Assembly (NCBI GenBank): GCA_023391895.1
Contig: JAEWAC010000117.1
Coordinates: forward strand, 1 to 16,830
DNA from: Bacteroidota bacterium
GTDB taxonomy: Bacteria; Bacteroidota; Bacteroidia; Chitinophagales; Chitinophagaceae
Reading direction: 5' to 3'
Length of the DNA: 16,830 nucleotides
Shown: one piece after another, positions 1 through 6,657 of the stretch
How positions within the stretch are numbered: the first letter of the stretch is position 1
How the letters are laid out: each line of letters starts with the position of its first letter
Notes under the pieces: model-generated
Databases searched by the model: none
Told to the model about the DNA's origin: nothing
Seen by the model: the letters and a program-made list of their open reading frames with translations, nothing else
Translations under genes and position numbers: made by a program

Positions 1-54
1 AAAACCCATACTTAACCATTCAACTTATCAACTGCTTCAAAAGTCCATATGGGT
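1..54. repeat. 54-nt repeat element, copy 1 (cut by window edge)
   Basis: This stretch is identical over 54 nt to 12847-12900. It runs from the end of one CCCATA motif to the next full motif, CTTCAAAAGTCCATATG, at 35-51. Its ends read ACCCATA and TATGGGT, which are inverted with respect to each other. Similarity to the second copy stops exactly after GGGT. Part of the first motif lies outside the window. No coding potential is seen. Confidence 0.85.
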
Positions 55-240
55 TGAATAGGAGTGCAGGAAAGGTTGGGTGCCTGAACATAGCACCAAG
101 GCTGCTGTAGTTGAGGGCTGTGGTTATAATCAGGCTGAAGGGTATAACTTTTGAGGGCCCTCCTTCGCCGGGACGACAGGGCGAGAGGAATCTAAAGTCG
201 CAGACCGCTTCAAAGCAACCACTCTTTCAAAACCCGATAC
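43..240. repeat. Divergent non-coding repeat segment, copy A
   Basis: This segment can be aligned by eye with 13077-13249. Shared blocks in the same order are GGAGTGCAGGAAAGGTT (61-77, against GGAGTTCAGGAAGAGTT), a TTGAGGG block near 112-118, and CCCTCCTTCGCCGGGACGAC from 158 (against CCCTCCTTCTTCGGGATGAC). Both copies end at another CCCATA/CCCGATA motif. Copy A carries about 24 nt more. The only open frames here are short and not conserved in the other copy, so it is read as non-coding. Confidence 0.65.
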
Positions 241-287
241 TCGAGTGTTGGGCGTTGGGGGGCGATCGTTGTTCGTGGACAGAAAGT

Positions 288-352
288 CTTTTAAAAATCC
301 ATAATGCCTGTTCTCCAATCTGTGAAATCCTTTCCAAACCCGCGAAATCTGC
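288..352 (-). repeat. CATATGG/CACAGATT repeat unit, degenerate
   Basis: A weak copy of the first motif (CTTTTAAAAATCCATAATG, 288-306) is followed by a copy of the second word family, where AATCTGTGAAATCC and AAATCTGCGATCC stand in reverse orientation. The layout matches the better preserved unit at 4437-4501 read on the other strand. Confidence 0.55.
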
Positions 353-379
353 GATCCAACCTGTGAACTCGAGAATTTT

Positions 380-414
380 AAACTTTAGACTTTAAACCTT
401 AGACTTTAAACTTC
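380..414. repeat. Heptamer micro-array, 5 units (RRACYTT)
   Basis: Five consecutive 7-nt units are AAACTTT, AGACTTT, AAACCTT, AGACTTT and AAACTTC. They lie between the repeat segment and the terminator of the dinB-like gene. No coding function is seen. Confidence 0.75.
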
Positions 415-424
415 CTTCTCCTAT

Positions 425-458
425 CAAAATAAAAGAGCCCTGCCTGCGCAGAGCCCTT
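425..458 (-). terminator. Intrinsic terminator of the DinB-like gene
   Basis: Read on the minus strand, an 11-bp stem (arms 448-458 and 433-443, with two G-U pairs) closes a 4-nt loop. A T-rich tract follows at 425-432. It sits 21 nt past the stop codon at 480 and therefore ends transcription of the minus-strand gene. Confidence 0.75.
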
Positions 459-479
459 GTTATGTGTACTTACCAACTA

Positions 480-1091
480 TCAATGGGGGAAGGCCGGATG
501 GGTTTTTATGGCTTTTACCTGCCGGGTATACTGCTCCGCATGGGCGGCCATCATCCATACTACCTGGTAGGCATCCAGCGTGCCCACGGGCAGGTCGGTT
601 ATATGGCTACGCACATCTTCAGTGGTGGTCTTTACATATTTGATGGTTTTGCCCCGCTGCTTTTTAAAATGCGCCACCGCGGCATCGGCTGTAGGCCACT
701 GCACCCGGGCTGTCTGTGCCGCTTTGGCCTTATGAGCTCCTGCCGGTTGGGCCGCGGCTTGCAGCAATACGGCATCGGCGATCTCGCTTTTTCTTTCAGG
801 CCGGGCCGGCTGCTGCAGGCAGGCGGCCGCTACGTTCCACAAGCTGTCTTCTGTGAGTGCCAGCTGCTCAATATATTCTTTGATCGACCATTGATCTTCC
901 GCCGGTTTAAAGTTCAACTGCGCCTCCGATAAACCTTTGACGCTTTTCAGAAAAGCGATTTTGGATTCTTTGAGTTCGTGTACCAAAAAACGCCTTTCCT
1001 TACTGCTTAAGGTGTTGTTGGAAACCTGGCTGCCCAGGCCGGTTACTACTAACAGTGCCAACAAAACATACCCTTTGGTTCTTTTTAGCAT
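480..1091 (-). CDS. Secreted DinB-fold (DinB_2-like) protein
   Basis: The product is 203 aa if it starts at the ATG at 1091. That start is chosen because it gives a clean signal peptide: basic MLKRTK, a hydrophobic core around residues 7-18, then a polar region. An upstream ATG at 1160 would put 23 unlikely residues before it. The mature part is helical and carries the DinB_2 landmark block KPAEDQWSIKEYIEQLALTED and, near the C-terminus, a helix with AAHAEQYTRQ. DinB-fold proteins are four-helix bundles that usually bind a metal through three histidines. Here the first helix has Q where EHL is usual, and the last motif keeps one His while the second is Gln/Tyr. The metal site may therefore be lost. 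The protein probably acts in the periplasm; the substrate is unknown. The gene lies 78 nt downstream of the yitT-like gene on the same strand, so co-transcription is possible, and a terminator follows. A weak TATCTTTC at 1150-1157 lacks a good -33 partner. Confidence 0.75.
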   Translation of the reverse strand: MLKRTKGYVLLALLVVTGLGSQVSNNTLSSKERRFLVHELKESKIAFLKSVKGLSEAQLNFKPAEDQWSIKEYIEQLALTEDSLWNVAAACLQQPARPERKSEIADAVLLQAAAQPAGAHKAKAAQTARVQWPTADAAVAHFKKQRGKTIKYVKTTTEDVRSHITDLPVGTLDAYQVVWMMAAHAEQYTRQVKAIKTHPAFPH

Positions 1092-1169
1092 GTCAGTGAG
1101 TTTAAATGGATTGGTGTTTTTAACGGAATTGTCAAAGGAGAAAGGAGCAGAAAGATACAATTATTTTGT

Positions 1170-2144
1170 TTAAGAACGAGTGCTGGGCCGCTTGATTTTT
1201 TTCAACGGCAGTTTTTTTACCATGCCCCCGCGGGTATCTTTAATGCTTTGCATAAAAATAAAAGCATTCCGGTCGATGCGTTCTACCTCGGTGGTCAGGC
1301 GGTTGACTTCCAGGCGGGTAATCACGGTAAAAATAATATCGGTGGTATTGCAGCTCTCGCCCCGCTTGCCAAAGCCTTTTTTACCGGTATAAATGGTTAA
1401 GCCCCGCCCCAGTTTATTTTGGATCATTTCTGTAATCAGCTGGCTGCGGGCCGATATAATGGTAACGCCGGTAAACTCCTCCACCCCTTCCAGTATAAAA
1501 TCAACGGTTTTGGAGGCCGCCAGGTAAGTTAATATAGAGTACAGCGCAATTTCTATGGTGAGCAGGTAAGCCGCCACCGAAAAAATAATGACATTGAAGA
1601 TTAAAATAAAATCGCCTACCGAAAGGCTGCTTTTGCGGTTTAAATAAATGGCCAGCACTTCGGTACCGTCTATCACACCGCCGCCGCGGATGGCCAGCCC
1701 GATACCCACCCCAAGGAAAAAACCGCCAAAAATGGCAATCAGCAATTTATCGTCGGTTACTACAGGGTAAGGAATAACGGCTACGGCCAAAGCCAGCATC
1801 GTAATGGCAATCATGCTGCGGATACTAAAAGCCGGGCTGATCTGCCTAAATCCTAACAGCAAAAAAGGAATGTTGACCACAATAATCAGCAGCGGCAGCG
1901 ATAAGCGGGTTTCGTGGTTGGTTAAAAGCGAAATTCCCATGGCACCGCCATCCACAAAACCATTGGGCATTAAAAAACCTTTGAGGCCAAAGCCAGCCGA
2001 CAACACCCCCAAAATTGTTTGCAGGCTATCCCGCATCTGATTACCCATGCGGCGGCGCAGCTGGTGCATGACCCGGCGGCGCCTGATGCTTTCGTCGCTG
2101 CGGCCGGCAAGTGGCATAAATACCCTGGTCAGCGTTTTGATCAT
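1170..2144 (-). CDS. YitT family membrane protein with C-terminal DUF2179
   Basis: The product is 324 aa from the ATG at 2144. A TTG seven codons further upstream (2165) is possible but less likely. A basic N-terminus of about 35 residues precedes five to six hydrophobic segments, including one around TILGVLSAGFGLKGFLM, a second rich in LLIIVVNIPFLLLGF and a later glycine-rich one (IFGGFFLGVGIGLAI). The order of segments, and the block GGGVIDGTEVLAIYLNR between them, are typical of the YitT (DUF161) family of inner-membrane proteins. The last 80 residues form a soluble DUF2179 domain with GKKGFGKRGES and ITRLEVNRL. YitT proteins are widespread and mostly of unknown function; the soluble domain may bind a small ligand. 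The C-terminus is basic. The gene is divergent from the nif3-like gene across 169 bp that show no recognisable promoter motif. Confidence 0.88.
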   Translation of the reverse strand: MIKTLTRVFMPLAGRSDESIRRRRVMHQLRRRMGNQMRDSLQTILGVLSAGFGLKGFLMPNGFVDGGAMGISLLTNHETRLSLPLLIIVVNIPFLLLGFRQISPAFSIRSMIAITMLALAVAVIPYPVVTDDKLLIAIFGGFFLGVGIGLAIRGGGVIDGTEVLAIYLNRKSSLSVGDFILIFNVIIFSVAAYLLTIEIALYSILTYLAASKTVDFILEGVEEFTGVTIISARSQLITEMIQNKLGRGLTIYTGKKGFGKRGESCNTTDIIFTVITRLEVNRLTTEVERIDRNAFIFMQSIKDTRGGMVKKLPLKKIKRPSTRS

Positions 2145-2313
2145 ATCGTCAAATGCCGCTTTCAACGGACTGTCAACTAAAGATTAAACAGGGAGGGCTT
2201 GAACGGGAGAAATGAGCAATGCCGTAACTTACAGCGCTGTCATTTTTCATTTTATTAAAATTAAATAAAGATGACTGTTTCTTAACCGACAGGATCAAAA
2301 CAATATAGAAAAG

Positions 2314-3411
2314 ATGAAAATACAGGAACTGATATCGGCCATTGAAGTGTTTGCAGCCCCCGAACTCCAGGAAGATTACGACAACGCCGGCCTTATTACC
2401 GGCCAGGCCTCGTGGGACTGTACCGGAGTGTTGTGTACGCTGGATGTAACCGTGGAGGTGGTAAAAGAAGCCCGTGCCCAAGGGTGCAACCTGATTATGG
2501 CGCACCACCCTATTGTTTTTAAAGGCTTAAAACGCATCAACGGCAAAAGTTATGTAGAGCAGGTAATCATTGAAGCCATCAAATCCGACATAGCCATTTA
2601 TGCCGCCCATACCAACCTGGACAACGTGGTGCTGGGGGTCAATGGCCGCATCGCCCAACAGCTGAAGCTTAAAAACTTTACCATACTGGCGCCCAAACAG
2701 CGGGTGCTGCGCCGGCTCATCACCTTTGCACCCAACGACCAGGCCGAGGCGGTACGAAACGCGGTTTTTGCCGCTGGCGCCGGGCACATTGGCCAGTACT
2801 CGGAGTGCAGCTTTAACAGCCGGGGTACCGGCACCTTTAAGGCCGAGGAAGGCGCCGACCCTTACGTAGGAGATATTGGCAAGCGGCACGAGGAAGAAGA
2901 AACCAAAATTGAAATCGTCTACCCCTCTTTTCTGGAGCTGCAGGTGGTAAAAGCATTGCTAGAGGCCCACCCTTACGAAGAGGTGGCCTACGACATTTTT
3001 ACCATGGAAAACGTACACTACGGTATAGGCGCCGGCATTATAGGTGAACTGGACAACCCGGTGAGCGAACAGGAATTTTTACAAAACATTAAAGAAACTT
3101 TTAAGGCAAAAGTGGTGCGCCATACGCCTTTAAGAGGGCGGCCGGTACAGAAAATAGCGGTTTGCGGCGGGGCGGGCTCCTTTTTGATCCGCCAGGCCCT
3201 GGGCCAGGGCGCCGACTTTTATATAACGGCCGATGTGAAATACCACGAGTTTTTTGATGCCGAGGGCCGGATGGTGCTGGCCGATGTAGGCCACTATGAA
3301 AGCGAGCAGTTTACCATCGACCTGCTGCATGACCTTTTGGTAAAAAAATTTCCTACCTTTGCCGTCCTTAAAACAAGCGTGAATACCAATCCTGTGCAGT
3401 ATTTTGTTTAA
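2314..3411 (+). CDS. Nif3-like dinuclear metal centre hexameric protein (long, YqfO-type)
   Basis: The product is 365 aa, the length of the long YqfO-type Nif3 proteins, which carry an inserted domain; short YbgI-type members have about 250 aa. The N-terminal half shows EDYDNAGL (20-27), AHHPIVFKGLKRI with the metal ligands H64 and H65, and AHTNLDN with D103. The middle insert (about 130-235) has the PII/CutA-like block HPYEEVAYD. The C-terminal half ends the metal site with DVGHYESE (H327, E331). All expected ligands are present. Family members form toroidal hexamers with two metal ions per subunit. Their reaction is not firmly established; a GTP cyclohydrolase I type 2 role has been annotated for some. 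The next gene, 158 nt downstream, encodes the C4 zinc-ribbon protein often found beside nif3, so the two may work together. The protein is cytoplasmic, with no signal peptide. Confidence 0.92.
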   Translation: MKIQELISAIEVFAAPELQEDYDNAGLITGQASWDCTGVLCTLDVTVEVVKEARAQGCNLIMAHHPIVFKGLKRINGKSYVEQVIIEAIKSDIAIYAAHTNLDNVVLGVNGRIAQQLKLKNFTILAPKQRVLRRLITFAPNDQAEAVRNAVFAAGAGHIGQYSECSFNSRGTGTFKAEEGADPYVGDIGKRHEEEETKIEIVYPSFLELQVVKALLEAHPYEEVAYDIFTMENVHYGIGAGIIGELDNPVSEQEFLQNIKETFKAKVVRHTPLRGRPVQKIAVCGGAGSFLIRQALGQGADFYITADVKYHEFFDAEGRMVLADVGHYESEQFTIDLLHDLLVKKFPTFAVLKTSVNTNPVQYFV

Positions 3412-3422
3412 AAGGTTATATT

Positions 3423-3467
3423 AGTCATGTAAGTCATACAAGTCAAATAAGTCATTGAAGTCACAAC
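3423..3467 (+). repeat. 9-nt phased array, 5 units (AGTCANNNA)
   Basis: The five units AGTCATGTA, AGTCATACA, AGTCAAATA, AGTCATTGA and AGTCACAAC follow without gaps, 12 nt after the nif3 stop codon. The three variable bases differ in each unit while AGTCA is constant. The array is not part of an open frame. Confidence 0.85.
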
Positions 3468-3473
3468 AAAAGA

Positions 3474-3518
3474 TGACCATTTTGACCCCATTGACGCTTT
3501 TGACGAATTTGACCCTTT
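3474..3518 (-). repeat. 9-nt phased array, 5 units (TGACNNNTT), opposed to the previous array
   Basis: The five units are TGACCATTT, TGACCCCAT, TGACGCTTT, TGACGAATT and TGACCCTTT. TGAC is the reverse complement of the GTCA core of the array at 3423-3467, so the two five-unit arrays face each other across 6 nt. The pair lies between the nif3-like and zinc-ribbon genes, about 50 nt before the latter's start. Confidence 0.85.
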
Positions 3519-3569
3519 TTACAGGAGGTGGTACCCACAACATCAAATTAAAAACTCTGAATTGTTTAT

Positions 3570-4325
3570 ATGGCAAACGTTAAAGAATACTCAGTAGAAG
3601 AAAAACTGGCTTCACTGGTAAATCTGCAAAAAATAGATTCAAAACTGGACGAAATCCGCATCTTAAAAGGCGAGCTGCCTATGGAAGTGGCTGACCTGGA
3701 AGATGAGATTCAGGGTTTGCATGCCCGCCAGTTGCGTGTGGAAGAAGAAATCAACGGCATTACCGAGTTTATTGAGCAAAAGAAAACGGCCATCAAAGAC
3801 GCGCAGGAGCTGATCAAAAAATACGAAAAGCAAAGTGAGAACGTAAAGAACAACCGCGAGTTTGAAGCCATCAATAAGGAAATAGAAATGCAGCAGCTGG
3901 AAGTAAAGCTGTGCGAAAAACATATTAAAGACGCCAACGAAGAAATTGCCGAAAAAGCAGTGGCCCTGGAAAAAGCCAAGCGTGCCATTGCCAATAAAGA
4001 AGGCGTGCTGAACAGCAAAAAAGGCGAGCTGGAAAAAATCATCGGCGCTACCGAAAAAGAAGAAACCCACTTCAGCCAGCTGGCAGAGGAAGCCCGCCAG
4101 CAGGTTGATCCTCGTTTGCTGGCCAGCTACGAAAAAATCCGCAAAAACTACCGCAACGGCCTGGCTGTGGTACCGGTAGAGCGGGACGCCTGTGGTGGTT
4201 GCTTTTATTCTATTCCGCCCCAAAAGCAAAGCGAGATCAAGCAGCGCAAAAAAGTAATGGTGTGTGAAAACTGCGGCCGCGTACTGGTAGACAGCGACCT
4301 GGTGGATTCCATTGAAATAAAATAA
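3570..4325 (+). CDS. Coiled-coil protein with C-terminal C4 zinc ribbon (COG1579-like)
   Basis: The product is 251 aa. Residues about 10-195 are charged and heptad-like, rich in Glu and Lys with regularly spaced Leu and Ile, forming a long antiparallel coiled coil. The internal block NVKNNREFEAINKEI is characteristic of this family. The C-terminal part carries two CxxC pairs (C208/C211 and C232/C235, separated by 20 residues), a complete zinc ribbon. Proteins of this architecture are very common in Bacteroidota and other phyla. They have no established catalytic role; nucleic-acid or protein binding is usually assumed. The gene follows the nif3-like gene in the same direction, a frequent pairing. 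The ATG at 3570 is preceded by no Shine-Dalgarno sequence at the right distance; an AGGAGGTG at 3523-3530 is about 40 nt too far away. An intrinsic terminator follows 25 nt after the stop codon. Confidence 0.9.
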   Translation: MANVKEYSVEEKLASLVNLQKIDSKLDEIRILKGELPMEVADLEDEIQGLHARQLRVEEEINGITEFIEQKKTAIKDAQELIKKYEKQSENVKNNREFEAINKEIEMQQLEVKLCEKHIKDANEEIAEKAVALEKAKRAIANKEGVLNSKKGELEKIIGATEKEETHFSQLAEEARQQVDPRLLASYEKIRKNYRNGLAVVPVERDACGGCFYSIPPQKQSEIKQRKKVMVCENCGRVLVDSDLVDSIEIK

Positions 4326-4350
4326 TCCAATCGTTTTAACTATTTACAAA

Positions 4351-4382
4351 AAAACCTCAGCCCACCAGGCAGAGGTTTTTTT
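4351..4382 (+). terminator. Intrinsic terminator of the zinc-ribbon gene
   Basis: The arms AAAACCTC (4351-4358) and GAGGTTTT (4372-4379) are strengthened by an inner GCC/GGC pair set (4360-4362, 4368-4370) and followed by a run of T. The A-rich 5' flank also makes it usable in the opposite direction, toward the convergent RlmI-like gene. Confidence 0.85.
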
Positions 4383-4436
4383 GTTACTCTAAACAGGACC
4401 TAAAACACCAGAGCCACAGTGGAAGAACTATAAAGC

Positions 4437-4501
4437 CATATGGACTTTTAAAAAAGTTGAATCGCGGATTACACAGATTAAAGAAAGGATTTCACAGATT
4501 G
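4437..4501 (+). repeat. Full CATATGG/CACAGATT repeat unit, 65 nt
   Basis: This is the clearest two-part unit of the dispersed family. Motif 1, CATATGGACTTTTAAAAAAG (4437-4456), is followed by GTTGAATCGCGGATTACACA and then a second CACAGATT near 4493-4500. A further partial copy of motif 1, CTATGGGTTTTAAAG, lies at 4513-4528. The unit sits in the 329-bp gap between the convergent zinc-ribbon and RlmI-like genes. Apart from this unit, the terminator and the heptamer array, nothing else is recognised in that gap. Confidence 0.75.
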
Positions 4502-4583
4502 GACAACAGTCACTATGGGTTTTAAAGCTTTTATCAATCATCACCTCAAAGGGCAGCCGCAAAAGCACACCAGTGCTGCACCT

Positions 4584-4631
4584 ATTCACCATTCACATTG
4601 ACGATTCACCATTGACCATTCACGATTGACT
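4584..4631. repeat. Heptamer micro-array, 7 units (ATTSACS)
   Basis: Seven units beginning with ATT follow each other: ATTCACC, ATTCAC (6 nt), ATTGACG, ATTCACC, ATTGACC, ATTCACG and ATTGACT. The C/G choice at the fourth position almost alternates. The array ends 23 nt before the stop codon of the RlmI-like gene. Confidence 0.8.
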
Positions 4632-4654
4632 AATCCCTCATCACTCCCTTTTCC

Positions 4655-5830
4655 TCATCCCACCTGCACAATCAAAAACTTCAGGTACTGGGTGTTGTCC
4701 ATGCCCCAGATGATGGGATGGTCGGCTGACTGGGTTTGAAAAGTTACCTGCCGTATTTTGCGGCGGGCGTCTTTGGCGGCCATTTCAATGGTCTGTAAAA
4801 ACAGGTCCGGGTTCACCAGGTTGGTGCAGGAAGAAGTCACCAGGAAGCCACCCGGCTTGACCAGCTTCATGCCCCGCAGGTTGATTTCCTTATAGCCCGT
4901 TATGGCTTTTAGAATGTTTGCCCGGCTTTTGGTAAAAGCCGGCGGGTCCAGCATCACCACATCGTATTGGCGGCTTCCTTCTTTTCCCCACTGCTTCAGC
5001 ACGTCAAAGGCGTTGGCGGCTTCAAATTTTACAATATGATCCAGGCCATTCAGCGCAGCGTTGCGGTTGGCTTGGTCTACGGCGTTTTGCGAAATATCCA
5101 GTCCTAGTACACTTTTAGCGCCGTAATAAGCGGCATGGATTTCAAACGTACCGGTATAGGTAAAGGCACCCAGCACGTCAGCTCCTTGTACAATGTGCTG
5201 TATGGCCCGGCGGTTGTCCTGCTGGTCTAAAAAATAACCGGTCTTCTGGCCGTTTTCCAGGTCTACATGGAATTTTAAACCGTTTTCGTTGATGATGATT
5301 TTAGGATCAAACGGCTCGGACAAAAAGCCCTTTTGCTGCGGCAGTCCTTCGAGCTCCCGTACCGGCACGTCGTTGCGTTCGTAAATGCCTTTGGGGTTAA
5401 ATACGGTTTGCAGTGCATTTACCAGGGCTGGCTTCCAAAGGTCCATACCAAGGGCCAGTGTCTGGATCACAAAATAATCGTTAAACTTGTCAATAATCAG
5501 CTGCGGCAGGCCATCGGCCTCGCCAAATACCAAGCGGCAGTTTTCTTTATAGCCTAGTTGCTGCTTGTACTGCCAGCACTGCCGGATTTTATTCTGGAAA
5601 AAGTCCTCGTTAATGACTTCTTTTTTATCGCGGGTGAGCAGGCGTACGGCAATCTGCGACTGCTGGTTGATATAGCCTTTTCCGGCAAATTTTCCATCTC
5701 CATAATACACTTCCACGATGCTGCCGGGGGCGGGCTCGCCTTCCACCTTGTCTACCTCGTTGGCAAAGATCCAGGGGTGGCCATTGGCAACCCGGGGCGC
5801 TATTTTTTTCCTTAAATGAACTTTTTGCAT
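4655..5830 (-). CDS. rlmI: RlmI-like 23S rRNA (cytosine-5) methyltransferase, PUA + class I SAM domain
   Basis: The product is 391 aa, close to the family length of about 395. Residues 1-75 form a PUA RNA-binding domain with HPWIFANEVDKVEG and GYINQQSQIAVRLL. The central block NGQKTGYFLDQQDNRRAI (193-210) is diagnostic of the RlmI/YwbD group. The SAM-binding region begins with FTYTGTFEIHAA (223-234). Here the usual SYTGGF has T228 in place of the second Gly, a mild variation. Motif IV is DPPAFTK (295-301), and the catalytic cysteine is C335 in SSCT. The E. coli enzyme makes m5C1962 in 23S rRNA; the same role is inferred here. Assignment to RlmI itself is good but not absolute, since paralogues of this family exist. 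The gene is divergent from grpE across 142 bp. TAAGTTTG at 5841-5848 is a possible -7 box. Confidence 0.88.
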   Translation of the reverse strand: MQKVHLRKKIAPRVANGHPWIFANEVDKVEGEPAPGSIVEVYYGDGKFAGKGYINQQSQIAVRLLTRDKKEVINEDFFQNKIRQCWQYKQQLGYKENCRLVFGEADGLPQLIIDKFNDYFVIQTLALGMDLWKPALVNALQTVFNPKGIYERNDVPVRELEGLPQQKGFLSEPFDPKIIINENGLKFHVDLENGQKTGYFLDQQDNRRAIQHIVQGADVLGAFTYTGTFEIHAAYYGAKSVLGLDISQNAVDQANRNAALNGLDHIVKFEAANAFDVLKQWGKEGSRQYDVVMLDPPAFTKSRANILKAITGYKEINLRGMKLVKPGGFLVTSSCTNLVNPDLFLQTIEMAAKDARRKIRQVTFQTQSADHPIIWGMDNTQYLKFLIVQVG

Positions 5831-5840
5831 AAAACGGCTG

Positions 5841-5848
5841 CAAACTTA
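5841..5848 (-). promoter_or_regulatory. Possible -7 box for the RlmI-like gene
   Basis: Read on the minus strand, TAAGTTTG matches the Bacteroidota -7 consensus TAnnTTTG perfectly. It lies only 10 nt before the ATG, so any transcript would be nearly leaderless. No TTG is found 17-19 nt upstream, which weakens the call. Confidence 0.35.
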
Positions 5849-5923
5849 TGTAATTAGGTCAGCATACTTGTTAAAACTAGAAGAAATAAGGCCTTTAAAG
5901 ACATTTTGTCCTTTCCACCGGCC

Positions 5924-5953
5924 TTGGCAATATTCTTGACTGCCGTACCTTTG
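5924..5953 (+). promoter_or_regulatory. Bacteroidota housekeeping promoter of grpE-dnaJ
   Basis: A -33 TTG at 5924-5926 is followed by a 19-nt spacer and a perfect -7 TACCTTTG at 5946-5953. This matches the TTG-N17-19-TAnnTTTG promoter used by the primary sigma factor of Bacteroidota. The start codon of grpE is 19 nt beyond the -7 box, giving a short leader. No CIRCE-like inverted repeat is seen next to it, so HrcA control is not indicated. Confidence 0.75.
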
Positions 5954-5972
5954 CACACAATTTTGTTTTGAC

Positions 5973-6539
5973 ATGAAGACACAGGATTTACAAGACAACG
6001 GACAAAACGGACAAACAGCTCCTCAGGCTGATATTAATACCGACGAGAACGTTGCGGGCAGCCAGCCCTCAACCGAACCGGTAGCCGAGGAAGGAGAAGT
6101 TGAACAGCTGAAGGCCAAGATTGACGAGCTGAATGATAAATACCTGCGCCAAGTGGCCGAGTTTGACAACTTTAAGCGCCGCAATGCCAAAGAAAGAATG
6201 GAGCTGATCCAAACCGCCGGCAAAGACGTGATCATGGACCTGCTGGACGTACTGGATGACAGCGAAAGAGCCCAGCAGCAGATGGACTCCTCCGATGACG
6301 TGGCCCAGATCAAAGAAGGCATTCAACTGGTGTTTACCAAGCTGCGCAACCGATTGGCCTCCAAAGGCTTAACACCTATGGAAACCAAAGGAAAAGACTT
6401 TGACCCCGACCTGCACGAAGCCATTACCCAAATTGAAGCCGGCGAGCAGATGAAGGGCAAAGTAGTGGATGAAATTCAAAAAGGTTATTACCTTAACGAC
6501 AAGATCATCCGCTTTGCCAAAGTGGTGGTAGGCAGCTAA
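5973..6539 (+). CDS. grpE: GrpE, nucleotide exchange factor of DnaK
   Basis: The product is 188 aa, a normal length for GrpE. Residues 1-42 are polar and acidic with low complexity, as in other GrpE proteins. Residues 43-100 form the long dimerising helix, with the conserved block YLRQVAEFDNFKRRNAKER (57-75). The compact beta-wing domain ends with the family signature GYYLNDKIIRFAKVVVGS (171-188). The protein releases ADP from DnaK in the cytoplasm and so resets the chaperone cycle with DnaJ. It is followed 118 nt downstream by dnaJ on the same strand; dnaK is not in the window. The promoter at 5924-5953 probably serves both genes. Confidence 0.96.
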   Translation: MKTQDLQDNGQNGQTAPQADINTDENVAGSQPSTEPVAEEGEVEQLKAKIDELNDKYLRQVAEFDNFKRRNAKERMELIQTAGKDVIMDLLDVLDDSERAQQQMDSSDDVAQIKEGIQLVFTKLRNRLASKGLTPMETKGKDFDPDLHEAITQIEAGEQMKGKVVDEIQKGYYLNDKIIRFAKVVVGS

Positions 6540-6578
6540 TCAACAAAAACATTAACCGACAAATACAATGAAAAAGTA

Positions 6579-6640
6579 AAAATGTAAAAGTAAAAAGCCG
6601 GTCAGCGGCAAACACTTTTACATTTTACATTTTACATTTT
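6579..6640 (+). repeat. Imperfect hairpin and TTTTACA array between grpE and dnaJ
   Basis: The 13-nt arms AAAATGTAAAAGT (6579-6591) and ACTTTTACATTTT (6614-6626) are perfect inverted repeats. They enclose 22 nt holding a small inner stem GCCG/CGGC (6597-6600, 6606-6609). The right arm is part of three and a half direct TTTTACA units (6616-6640). In RNA this would form a stem 40 nt after the grpE stop and end about 20 nt before dnaJ. It could act as an attenuator, a processing site or an mRNA stabiliser; which one cannot be told from sequence. Confidence 0.6.
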
Positions 6641-6657
6641 GAATTTTTAATTCACTA

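Noticed and set aside
111..395. Open reading frame of 94 codons on the plus strand (and one of 62 codons at 130-318 on the minus strand) in the left non-coding region
   Set aside because: They cross several repeat motifs and the heptamer array, show no domain or signal peptide, and are not preserved in the related segment at 13077-13249.
1150..1157. TATCTTTC as -7 box for the DinB-like gene
   Set aside because: The last G is missing and there is no TTG 17-19 nt upstream. The gene may be transcribed from the upstream yitT-like gene.
3523..3530. AGGAGGTG resembling a strong Shine-Dalgarno sequence
   Set aside because: It is about 40 nt before the ATG at 3570 and no start codon stands at a suitable distance after it. 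Bacteroidota rarely depend on such sites.
3663..4229. Long open frame antisense to the zinc-ribbon gene, with similar antisense frames at 6655-7302 and 9722-10459
   Set aside because: These are shadows of well-supported genes on the other strand. Their composition mirrors the opposite codons and they show no family motif.
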